Assembly: GCA_016709545.1 (NCBI GenBank)
Contig: JADJMO010000035.1
Coordinates: 27,390 to 91,389, forward strand
DNA length: 64,000 bases
Direction of reading: 5' to 3'
From: Myxococcales bacterium
GTDB taxonomy: Bacteria > Myxococcota_A > Polyangia > Polyangiales > JADJMO01
This document shows positions 50,913 to 58,442 of the stretch, in pieces. Under the pieces are notes generated by a model. That model was given only the letters and a program-made list of their open reading frames with translations, was not told the origin of the DNA and did not search any database. How positions within the stretch are numbered: the first letter of the stretch is position 1; the number at the start of each line of letters is the position of its first letter. Position numbers and translations under genes: made by a program.

Positions 50913-51668
50913 ATGGTGCAGCTCGACGATCGCAGGCGGGCGGACGTGTTCCTGCTGGCTTCGGTCGCGGTCACCGTCGTCCTCTGGGTGGTCCCGTACG
51001 GGCGGCTGGTCGGCTGGCCGTTGATGCTGATCTCCACGCTGGTGCACGAGCTCGGGCACGGCGTCGCCGGGGTCCTCGTCGGGGGCACGTTCGACTCGTT
51101 CGAGATGTGGTCCAACGGCTCGGGCGTGGCCCACGTGCTCGGCTACGACGGCCGGTTCGCGCGCGCGTTCGTCTCGGCGGGCGGGCTCTGCGGGCCGGCG
51201 TGCGCCGCGGCCGTCGGGTTCGCGATGGCGCGCGGCGAGAAGCGCTCTCGCGTCACGCTGCTCGTGGCGGGTGCCTTGCTCGCGCTGTTCGAGCTCCTGT
51301 TCGTGCGGTCGCTGTTCGGGCTCGTGTTCGTGGCGCTGCTCGCGACGGTGCTGGTGTGGCTCGGGTCGCGCGCCAAGGCGTGGGTCTCGCAGCTCGCGCT
51401 CCTGTTCCTCTCGGTGCAGCTCGCCCTGAGCGTGTTCTCGCGCGGCGACTACCTGTTCACCGACACCGCGCACACGACCGCAGGGGTGTTCCCGTCGGAC
51501 GTCGCGAACATGGCGAAGGCGCTGTTCCTGCCCTACTGGTTCTGGGGCGCGCTGTGCGGTGGGTTCTCGGTGCTCGTGCTCGTCGTCGGGGTGTGGAGCT
51601 TCCTGCGCGAGGGGCGCAAGCCGAAGGCGCTCCCCGCGGCGAAGAAGCGCGCGGCGCTCGCGCAGTGA
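50913..51668 (+). CDS. M50-family membrane metallopeptidase
   Basis: A 251-residue membrane protein. The zinc motif is HELGH (His45 to His49) in helix 2, and about six more hydrophobic segments follow (ARAFVSAGGLCGPACAAAVG, VTLLVAGALLALFELLF). M50B-like proteins cut membrane-bound substrates. The second motif (NPDG-like) is not evident; the family includes members with divergent ones. A REP-like palindrome overlaps its stop codon. Confidence 0.82.
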   Translation: MVQLDDRRRADVFLLASVAVTVVLWVVPYGRLVGWPLMLISTLVHELGHGVAGVLVGGTFDSFEMWSNGSGVAHVLGYDGRFARAFVSAGGLCGPACAAAVGFAMARGEKRSRVTLLVAGALLALFELLFVRSLFGLVFVALLATVLVWLGSRAKAWVSQLALLFLSVQLALSVFSRGDYLFTDTAHTTAGVFPSDVANMAKALFLPYWFWGALCGGFSVLVLVVGVWSFLREGRKPKALPAAKKRAALAQ

Positions 51669-51697
51669 ACGGCGGCCGCCTCCACGGGCGGCCGCTC
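51663..51697 (+). repeat. REP-like palindromic element, copy 2
   Basis: CAGTGAAC, G, GCGGCCGCC, loop TCCACG, GGCGGCCGC, TC. Same 35 bases as copy 1 on the opposite strand (34237-34271) apart from one loop base. It covers the TGA (51666-51668) of the M50 gene and ends before the convergent TIGR02996 gene, so it can also serve as a two-way terminator hairpin. Confidence 0.78.
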
Positions 51698-51711
51698 AGC
51701 AAGAATCAGGA

Positions 51712-52713
51712 TCAGAGCGCGAGGGTCACGCGATCGCCCCATTTCACTGTCGCGCGGGTGACCGACTCCGCAAGCACGGGGCGGCTCTTCTTGGTGAAGA
51801 AGCCGCCCGACGCGAACTCGATCTTCAGCGTGGCGACGGCGTCGACGGGGAGTCGCGCGAGCGCCTCGACCACCCTCTCGATCTGGTGCGCGGTGACGCC
51901 GATCGAGAGGTCGGGGCGAGCGCGGTCGCCCGAGAGCTGGGTGTACTGGCCGTAGAACTCGTTGATGGCGAAGGTGTCGATCGCGGGGGAGAGCCGGGCG
52001 AAGGCCGGGAGCGCGTCCTCGAAGGCCACGTGGGTCGCGACGCCCCGCAGCTCGAGGTGCGAGAGGCGCTCGGCGAGGGTGCTCGGCGCGACCGCCGCCA
52101 TGACGCGGGGGACCGTGGCGCGCATGTCGACGACGAGGCGCCGCAACGCAGGCCACCCGCCCACCACCGGCAGGTCGCGGTCCTCCCGGACCCAGAGCTC
52201 GAGGTTCGCGACGGCCAGCGGCGCGCTCGCGAGGCGGTCGAGCAGCTGCACGTTCATGCCGTCGATCTCGCGCAGCGAGCGGAAGTCGGAGTCGCGGAGC
52301 AAGGCCGCGAGCGGCTCGGTCGTGATCTCGTAGGGGAGGTAGAGAGACTCGACGGTGCTCCAACCGGGGTTGCCCTTCGTCTCGGCGAGCGCGGCGCCCT
52401 GCTCGCGGAGGGGCTCTTCGGACACGGGCCGGCCCACGCGGAAGCGCGCGGGGAAACCGCGGGCGGTGTCCTCCCAGCTCGGCGCGCCGAAGCGCACGCA
52501 CGGGTGGTCCTTCCAGAACCCCGCGCCCTCCGCGACGAGGAGCGCGCGCTCCTTGGCCATGGTGCGCTTGCCCTTGGTCTTGCGCGCGATCTGCAGCGCG
52601 ATGAACTCGCCGAGGCGGTCGCCGCGCTCCATCAGCCAGTCCGCGTAGACGAGGCGCGGGCCGTCCGCCGCGGGATCGGCGTAGATCGCCTCGAGGAACT
52701 GGGCGGCGTCCAT
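51712..52713 (-). CDS. TIGR02996-domain protein (repeat-companion type)
   Basis: A 333-residue protein. The first 45 residues, MDAAQFLEAIYADPAADGPR, LVYADWLMERGDRLGEFIAL and QIARK, are the TIGR02996 domain, common in myxobacteria and planctomycetes. After it comes a leucine-rich-like region (LREIDGMNVQLLDRLASAPL, LSHLELRGVATHVAFEDALP) as often found with this companion domain. Function unknown; binding or regulation is likely. Confidence 0.82.
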   Translation of the reverse strand: MDAAQFLEAIYADPAADGPRLVYADWLMERGDRLGEFIALQIARKTKGKRTMAKERALLVAEGAGFWKDHPCVRFGAPSWEDTARGFPARFRVGRPVSEEPLREQGAALAETKGNPGWSTVESLYLPYEITTEPLAALLRDSDFRSLREIDGMNVQLLDRLASAPLAVANLELWVREDRDLPVVGGWPALRRLVVDMRATVPRVMAAVAPSTLAERLSHLELRGVATHVAFEDALPAFARLSPAIDTFAINEFYGQYTQLSGDRARPDLSIGVTAHQIERVVEALARLPVDAVATLKIEFASGGFFTKKSRPVLAESVTRATVKWGDRVTLAL

Positions 52714-52793
52714 GGCGCGAACTTCGCTCGCCGCGCGCCCGCCGGCAAGGCCACGCTCTCGCGACACCGCGTCGATCATGGCAGACTCCGCCC

Positions 52794-53306
52794 ATGCTGT
52801 CGCGAGAGCAGATCGAGGAGGCTTTCTCGCGACTCGACGCGGAGCTCGGCCGGCGCGGGACCCACGCCGAGTGCTTCCTGGTCGGGGGCGCCGTGATGTG
52901 CCTCGCGCTCTCGGCGCGCCCGTCCACCAAGGACGTCGACGGATGGTTCACCGAACCAGCCACAGTGCGAGAGGCGGCGCGGGTGGTGGCCGACGAGCTG
53001 CAGCTGCCCGAGGACTGGCTCAACGACGCGGCCAAGGCGTTCATCCCCGAGAACGCCGGGTTCGAACGCTGGCGCTCCTACGAGAACCTGCAGGTCTCCG
53101 TGGCCGACGCGCGCACGCTCCTCGCCATGAAGTGCGCGGCGGCGCGCACGATCGAGGACGCCGGTGACATCCGCGTGCTGGCCGGTCGTCTCGGCCTGAC
53201 CACTTCGGAGGCCGTTCTCGAGGTCGTGCTCGCCTACTTCCCACCGGCGCGTCTCCCGGTTCGCACGCGCTTGCTCCTCGAGGAGATGTTCGATGCGGGC
53301 GAGTGA
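52794..53306 (+). CDS. DUF6036-type nucleotidyltransferase (AbiEii-like toxin candidate)
   Basis: A 170-residue protein with GGAVMCLALSARPSTKDVDG, the GG/GS and DxD active-site motif of minimal nucleotidyltransferases, and ARTLLAMKCAAARTIEDAGD (helical, with the acidic-Arg pattern of DUF6036/AbiEii). Such toxins modify tRNA or other targets and pair with a neighbouring gene. The partner 53293-53652 overlaps it by 14 bases. In this family the partner often is a repressor/antitoxin. Confidence 0.78.
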   Translation: MLSREQIEEAFSRLDAELGRRGTHAECFLVGGAVMCLALSARPSTKDVDGWFTEPATVREAARVVADELQLPEDWLNDAAKAFIPENAGFERWRSYENLQVSVADARTLLAMKCAAARTIEDAGDIRVLAGRLGLTTSEAVLEVVLAYFPPARLPVRTRLLLEEMFDAGE

Positions 53307-53652
53307 CTGCATCGCTGCGGCGGTCTCGGCCGGCGAGCACTGGCAGCTGGTCGTCAACGAGTTCGTCGACGAGTTCCGGGCTGCCGAGCCCATGACGCGG
53401 GCCGCGCTGGTCGCGGAGGCACCGACGACGAGTGGGCCGCTCGAGGGGCTCGTGTCCGCGGTCGTGAGCGCGCTCTGTCGCGAGGTCGGCCTGGCTGCGC
53501 CCCAGTGGGTCGAGGCGGTGGGGAGCCCCGTGCCGTTCTTCGCGTTTCCAGCGGCGAGCTTCGCGCTGCGATTCCGGCTGATGCTGGAGTCGCCGGCGCC
53601 GTTTCGCTGCCGGAACGTCCTCGTCCCGGCGGACTACCTCTCACGGGCCTAG
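53293..53652 (+). CDS. Partner of the DUF6036 nucleotidyltransferase, antitoxin candidate
   Basis: A 119-residue protein from ATG 53293. It begins MRASDCIAAAVSAGEHWQLV then FVDEFRAAEPMTR. The C-terminal region (AAPQWVEAV and ALRFRLMLESPAPFRCRNVL) matches what I know as the partner of such nucleotidyltransferases in actinobacteria and myxobacteria (W-x-x-x-x ... SPAAFRRRGVFV-like), there often fused to an HTH. Here no HTH is visible. The overlap implies paired expression; antitoxin role inferred. Confidence 0.6.
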   Translation: MRASDCIAAAVSAGEHWQLVVNEFVDEFRAAEPMTRAALVAEAPTTSGPLEGLVSAVVSALCREVGLAAPQWVEAVGSPVPFFAFPAASFALRFRLMLESPAPFRCRNVLVPADYLSRA

Positions 53653-53685
53653 CCGCAGGGCGTTCGGCGTGCGTAGGCTGCGTCG

Positions 53686-55096
53686 ATGACGCGCTCCACT
53701 GCCCTCGTCGCGCTGTCGCTCCTCGCGAGCGTCGGCGCTTGTAACAAGGACGCTCCGACCGACAAGGGGACCAAGCCCGTGACCAGCGCCTCTACCGGCG
53801 CGAGCGCTTCCACGAGCGGCCCGCTCGGCGACGACGCGGCGAAGCAGAAGGCGCTCGCGTTCGTGGCGGCGTACACCGCCAGCAAGTTCGACGACGTGGT
53901 CGCCACGTTCGACGACGCGATGACGAAGGCGCTCCCCAAGGAGAAGGTCGTCGAGAGCTGGAAGGGCCTCGAACAGCAGCTCGGCGCCTACAAGTCGGCG
54001 GCCGTCGCGACCGTGGAGCGCAAGGACCAGCTCGTGCGCGTCACGGTCACGACCGAGTTCGAGAAGGCCAAGGTGAACCTCGTCATCGTCTACGACGGAC
54101 AGGGGCGCGTCACCGGGTTCTTCGTGAAGCCGCACAGCGCGGACGCGCCCTGGACGGCGCCGGCGTACGCGAAGCCCGAGGCGTTCACCGAGGAGCCGAT
54201 CACGGTCGGCGAGGGCGCGCTCGCGCTGCCCGGCACGCTCACGTTGCCGAAGGGCGACGGCAAGGTGCCGGTGGTGATCCTCGTGCACGGCTCCGGTCCG
54301 AACGACCGCGACGAGACGGTCGGCGGGACCAAGCCGTTCAAGGATCTCGCGTGGGGGCTCGCCTCGCGCGGGATCGCGGTGCTCCGCTACGAGAAGGTCA
54401 CCAAGGCTCACGGGGCCCAGCTCGACGCCAAGTGGCTGGACGAGGTCACCCTCGCGAGCGAGACCCTCGACGACGCGGTGAAGGCGGTGGCCGCGGCCCG
54501 CAAGCACCCGCGCGTCGACCCCAAGAAGGTCGTGTTCCTCGGGCACAGCCAGGGCGCGATGGCGGCGCCGCGCGCGGGCAAGCTCGACCCCGCCCTCGCC
54601 GGCATCGTCGTGATGGCCGGGCCGGCGCGGCCGTTCGAGGACGTCGCTCACGCAGCTCGAGTACATCGCCACGCTGCCCGGCGCCAACGGCGAGGGCACG
54701 AAGGCGATGCTGCCGGCGATCCGCGAGGCGGTGAAGCTCGTGAAGAGCAAGGAGCTCGACAAGGCGACGCCGAAGGCCAAGCTGCCGCTGGGGATCCCGG
54801 CCTCGTTCTGGCTCGACCTGCGCGGCTACGACCCGGCGAGGATCGCGGCGGGCCTGAAGATGCCGGTGCTCGTGCTGCAGGGCGAGTCCGACTACCAGGT
54901 CGACATGACCGACTTCGCCGGCTGGAAGAAGGGCCTCGCCGGCAAGGCCAACGCCAAGCTCGTGAGCTACCCCGGGCTCATGCACACGTTCACCGACTGC
55001 GGGTGCAAGCTCGCCAAGCCCGACGACTACGCGAAGCCGGGCAACGTGGCGGTCGCGGTGCTCGACGACCTCGAGAAATGGGTGAAGTCGCTCTAG
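53686..55096 (+). pseudogene. Alpha/beta hydrolase lipoprotein, single-base frameshift
   Basis: Signal peptide MTRSTALVALSLLASVGAC with lipid Cys at residue 19. A DUF3887-like domain (about 45-145) precedes the hydrolase: VPVVILVHGSGPNDRDETVG (oxyanion), VVFLGHSQGAMAAPR (GHSQG nucleophile elbow). Near 54646-54649 the frame breaks; the rest, TQLEYIATLPGANGEGTKAM and MPVLVLQGESDYQVD (acid) and PGLMHTFTD (His), continues in another frame to 55096. One extra base accounts for the 1411-base span. Likely a cell-envelope esterase or peptidase. Confidence 0.75.
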
Positions 55097-55449
55097 AACG
55101 CGGCGTCGTACGCGCCCTCGTCGAAGCCGACGAGCACTTGCTCGCCGACGACCACGACGGGGCGCTTCACGAGCTTGCCGTCCTTGGCGAGGGCGTCGAC
55201 GATCTGGGCATCGGTCATCGCTTCGATGGCCTCCTTGCCGATCGCTCGGTAGCTCTGGCCGCTCGTGTTCAACCACTTGCGCACCGGCTTGCCGCTGGCC
55301 TCGATCCAGCCCGCGAGCTCCTTCTTCGTCGGCGGCTCGTCGACGATCGGACGGAGCGTGTAGGCGACGCCGCGGGCGTCGAGCCACTTCAGGGCCTTCT
55401 TGCACGTGCCGCACTGGGCGTAGGAGAGGACGAGGGGCGTCGCGGGCAT
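55093..55449 (-). CDS. ArsC/Spx-family thioredoxin-fold protein (YffB-like)
   Basis: A 118-residue protein with the motif CGTCKKALKWLDARGVAY (Cys13 and Cys16), the YffB/ArsC-like redox site, and VVVGEQVLVGFDEGAYDAAF ending. The downstream GANPE is missing; the RP-V segment (KRPVVVVGEQ) is the cis-Pro position. Function is either arsenate-like reduction or a small thiol redox protein. Confidence 0.83.
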   Translation of the reverse strand: MPATPLVLSYAQCGTCKKALKWLDARGVAYTLRPIVDEPPTKKELAGWIEASGKPVRKWLNTSGQSYRAIGKEAIEAMTDAQIVDALAKDGKLVKRPVVVVGEQVLVGFDEGAYDAAF

Positions 55450-55480
55450 GCGCGGGGCGTATCAGAGGGCGTGGACGGCG

Positions 55481-57256
55481 TCACAGACCGGGGGCGAGCG
55501 GCGCACCGCCGAGGGTCTCGAGGATCGGCGGCAGCGCCCACTGCGAGGTGACGTCGAACGTGGGGAGCCAGGGCTCGATCTCGCCGACGGTGCGCGGGTC
55601 TCCGGCCGGCAGGCCGCCTTGCCCATAGAGCTCGGTGACCTCGACCAGCGTCGCCAGGGTGCCGCCGTGGCCGAACGGCGCGGCCTCGGCGACGCCGCGC
55701 AGCGAAGGAGTCTTGAAGGCGCCGAGGAGCCGTGGGTGGGTCGAGGGCGCGACGAACGTCGACTTGCGATCGCTCCAGCGCAGGTCGGCGCGGAACTCGG
55801 AGGCGAGCAGCGCGGCGAGGCCGTCGAGGCGCCCGCGGTCGGCCTTGCCGTCGCGCCGACCGGTGGCCATGCGCGTCACGTGGTAGGCGTCGTCGGTGAG
55901 GCGCGGACCGTGGTGGCACTGGAAGCACCCGTGCTCCGCGAACAGCGAGAGGCCGGATTTCTGGCGGGGCGTGAGCGCGTCGAACTCGCTCCGCGCGTAG
56001 CGATCGAGCGCGGTCTCGGGCACGCGGAACGTGCGCTCGTAGGCGGCGAGGGCCTTGCCCACGTCGACGAACACCTGGTTCACCCGGTCGCGCTCCTCGG
56101 GGGGGAGCGCGAGCCACGCGGCGTCGCCGGGCTTGGCGTGGTCGGGCAGGCGCGTGACGTCGGGCAGGGCGTGGCTCGGGAACACCGCGCGGTAAGCCGC
56201 GGCATGCGCCGTCGCGATGCGCCGCGCGACGGACACACGCGAGGAGCCCATCTCGTGCTCGTCCTCGAGGGGGCCGAGGGCCTGGGCCCAGAGCGTGTCC
56301 GCGCGGCCGTCCCAGAGCTGCGCGGGCGCGTGGGCGGCGAGCGCGATCCGGGGCGTGCGCCGGTCACCCTCGCCGACGCCGAGCGCGCGGGGAAGGCCGT
56401 CGGAGAGCTGCTTCTTCGGGTCGTGGCAGGTCACGCACGCGACGGTGTTCGTCCGCGAGAGCCCGGTGTCGGTGAACAGGGCCTTGCCGAACGCCGCGGC
56501 CTGCGGGTCGTCGGCGACGGCGTTGGTCGGGTCGGGGGGCGGTGCCCCGGGCGGCGTGATCTGTCGGATCAGATCCCATTGATCGCGCGTGAAGAGGCCG
56601 TCCCAGCGGAAGACCTTCGGCGGCGGCGGGGGAGCAAACCCGTCGAGCGCGGCGAGGTGCGAGGCGAGCTGGTGGTGGAGCGTGTCCGGGTCGGGGTTGC
56701 TCATCCAGCCCCGCACCACCATCGTGCGCGCGTCGACGATCACGTAGAGCGGGAGCGGCGCGCCCGAAGGGGGGAACAGGCCCCGCAGGGTGAGCTCGGG
56801 GTCGAGGACGGTGGCGATCTGGTTGGGCCGGTTGACGAAGGCCCGCCACGCTTCCAGGGCGAAGGTCCCCGCGGGGTTGTTCTCGGCGTCGCTCGTGACC
56901 ACGTCGATCACGCGGATGCGCGGCGTGAAGAGGAGGTCGCTCGTGTGCTGACCGTGCCAGCGACTCGTGCCGCACCACGCGCCACCCACGAGGCGGATCA
57001 CGAGCAGCTGCGCGGCCTCGGCGCACGGCACGTGATAGTCGGCGTGGAGGTGCACGGGGCCGCTCCCGCCCTCTCCGATCCCCGGCAGGGACAGGTCGGG
57101 CAGGACGCTGCCGGCGTTTGCGTCGAGGCGGTACGGGCCCGTCGGGGGCGTCTTCTTGCAGGTGGTGTCGACGCTTGGCGAAGGGTCGACCGCGCACCCG
57201 AGGCACGCCGCGACGAGGGCCGCGAGGCCGCCGGTCCGCGCCGCGCCAGGGCGCAC
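55481..57256 (-). CDS. Lipoprotein fusing a redoxin-like domain to a dihaem cytochrome c peroxidase (MauG-like)
   Basis: A 591-residue protein from GTG 57256. Lipoprotein signal (MRPGAARTGGLAALVAACLG, CAVDP). Residues about 40-215 resemble a redoxin (LLVIRLVGGAWCGTSRWHGQ gives a single-Cys peroxiredoxin-like site; APLPLYVIVDARTMVVRGW). The rest is a bacterial dihaem peroxidase: CVTCH (haem 1, about residue 276) and CFQCH (haem 2, about residue 445) with SLRGVAEAAPFGHGG near the end. It reduces peroxide or oxidises proteins in the periplasm. It starts directly next to the stop of the YCF48-like gene (57257), so both are one transcript. Confidence 0.82.
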   Translation of the reverse strand: MRPGAARTGGLAALVAACLGCAVDPSPSVDTTCKKTPPTGPYRLDANAGSVLPDLSLPGIGEGGSGPVHLHADYHVPCAEAAQLLVIRLVGGAWCGTSRWHGQHTSDLLFTPRIRVIDVVTSDAENNPAGTFALEAWRAFVNRPNQIATVLDPELTLRGLFPPSGAPLPLYVIVDARTMVVRGWMSNPDPDTLHHQLASHLAALDGFAPPPPPKVFRWDGLFTRDQWDLIRQITPPGAPPPDPTNAVADDPQAAAFGKALFTDTGLSRTNTVACVTCHDPKKQLSDGLPRALGVGEGDRRTPRIALAAHAPAQLWDGRADTLWAQALGPLEDEHEMGSSRVSVARRIATAHAAAYRAVFPSHALPDVTRLPDHAKPGDAAWLALPPEERDRVNQVFVDVGKALAAYERTFRVPETALDRYARSEFDALTPRQKSGLSLFAEHGCFQCHHGPRLTDDAYHVTRMATGRRDGKADRGRLDGLAALLASEFRADLRWSDRKSTFVAPSTHPRLLGAFKTPSLRGVAEAAPFGHGGTLATLVEVTELYGQGGLPAGDPRTVGEIEPWLPTFDVTSQWALPPILETLGGAPLAPGL

Positions 57257-58420
57257 TCAGATGCCCTTGGTGTCGATGGTGAGCTTCCACACCGAGGCGC
57301 CGATCGCGTAGGCGGTGTTGCGATCGAGGAAGCGGAAGCGGTTCACCGGGCCGGTGAGGTCGGGGGTCACCTCCCAGGTGAGGCCACCGTCGAACGTGCG
57401 GTAGTTGGGCTTCTTCGGGTCCTCGGACGAGATCCAGCCGATCTTGTCGGTGAGGAAGCCGATGCCGATGGCGGGGTAGGCGGCCTTGGGGCTGCCGTCG
57501 GTGGGCAGCGGGAGCTCGACCCACGTCTTGCCGCCGTCGGTCGTCTTGCCGAACGTGGGCGGGCCCGAGCCGGAGTCCTCCACCGAGACGTAGCCGACGT
57601 CCTTGGTGGGGAACGACAGCTTCCAGCACAGGCTGTTCGGGACCTTGGACGCGAAGACCGTGTCGAAGGTCTTCCCGCCGTCGGCCGTGTGCATGATCGT
57701 GCAGACGGCGGGAGTGTCCGCGTTCTGGCCCGCGAGGATGCCCTCGGTGGGCGAGGTGAACCGCGCGTCGATCAGCATGCTGAACTTCGCGCTCAGATCG
57801 ATCGAAGTCCAGGTGGCGCCGCCGTCCGACGAGGAGAGCAGGTTCGCGGGCCCGTTGGCGCGGCCCACCGCGAAGAGGTGCTTGTCGTCGAGGGCGGTGA
57901 GGTTGCAGATGCCGGGCATGTCGGCGCCGGTGATGGTGGTGACCGCGGCCCAGGTGTCGCCGCCGTCCTTGGTCTCGTAGAGCGCGTTCTTGTCGTCGAT
58001 CGAGGGCGTGAGGCCCGCGCCGAGGTTGCCCGCGAAGCCGTGCTCGGCGTCGACGAACAGCACCGAGCGGAAGTACGTGCCGGTGTGCGTGAACACGTTC
58101 TTCCAGGTCGCGCCGCCATCCTCGGTGCGGAAGATCGACGAGCCCGGGCCGCTCGCCGTGAAGCCGCGCGTGAGCGAGGTGAAGAACACGTCGTCTTGCT
58201 TCGCGCCGCCGCTGACCGATGGGCCCTTCACGAGCTTGGTCCACGCCGCCGCGCGCACGGCGTTCTCGTAGGCGAGGGCCGGATCGACGGCGGTGTCGGT
58301 CGGCGCGTCGGTCGCGACCTCGGCACCGGTGTCCTCGGCCGGCGTTCCGGCAGGTGTGCTGCTCCCGCAACCCACGGCAGAGACGAGGAACAGGAAAGGG
58401 AGTGCGACGTGGCGGTGCAT
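57257..58420 (-). CDS. YCF48-like/BNR-repeat lipoprotein
   Basis: A 387-residue protein. Signal MHRHVALPFLFLVSAVGC then GSSTPAG linker. Repeated Asp-box-like motifs RTEDGGATWKNV, ETKDGGDTWAAV, SSDGGATWTSI, TADGGKTFDTV, TTDGGKTWVEL and FDGGLTWEVT make a six- or seven-bladed propeller, as in Ycf48/Ycf48-like photosystem or haem assembly factors. Its stop is followed directly by the peroxidase GTG, so it may help to assemble or bind that haem enzyme. Its start lies 22 bases from the divergent STAND gene. Confidence 0.8.
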   Translation of the reverse strand: MHRHVALPFLFLVSAVGCGSSTPAGTPAEDTGAEVATDAPTDTAVDPALAYENAVRAAAWTKLVKGPSVSGGAKQDDVFFTSLTRGFTASGPGSSIFRTEDGGATWKNVFTHTGTYFRSVLFVDAEHGFAGNLGAGLTPSIDDKNALYETKDGGDTWAAVTTITGADMPGICNLTALDDKHLFAVGRANGPANLLSSSDGGATWTSIDLSAKFSMLIDARFTSPTEGILAGQNADTPAVCTIMHTADGGKTFDTVFASKVPNSLCWKLSFPTKDVGYVSVEDSGSGPPTFGKTTDGGKTWVELPLPTDGSPKAAYPAIGIGFLTDKIGWISSEDPKKPNYRTFDGGLTWEVTPDLTGPVNRFRFLDRNTAYAIGASVWKLTIDTKGI

Positions 58421-58442
58421 GGCGCACACTACGCCACGCGCG

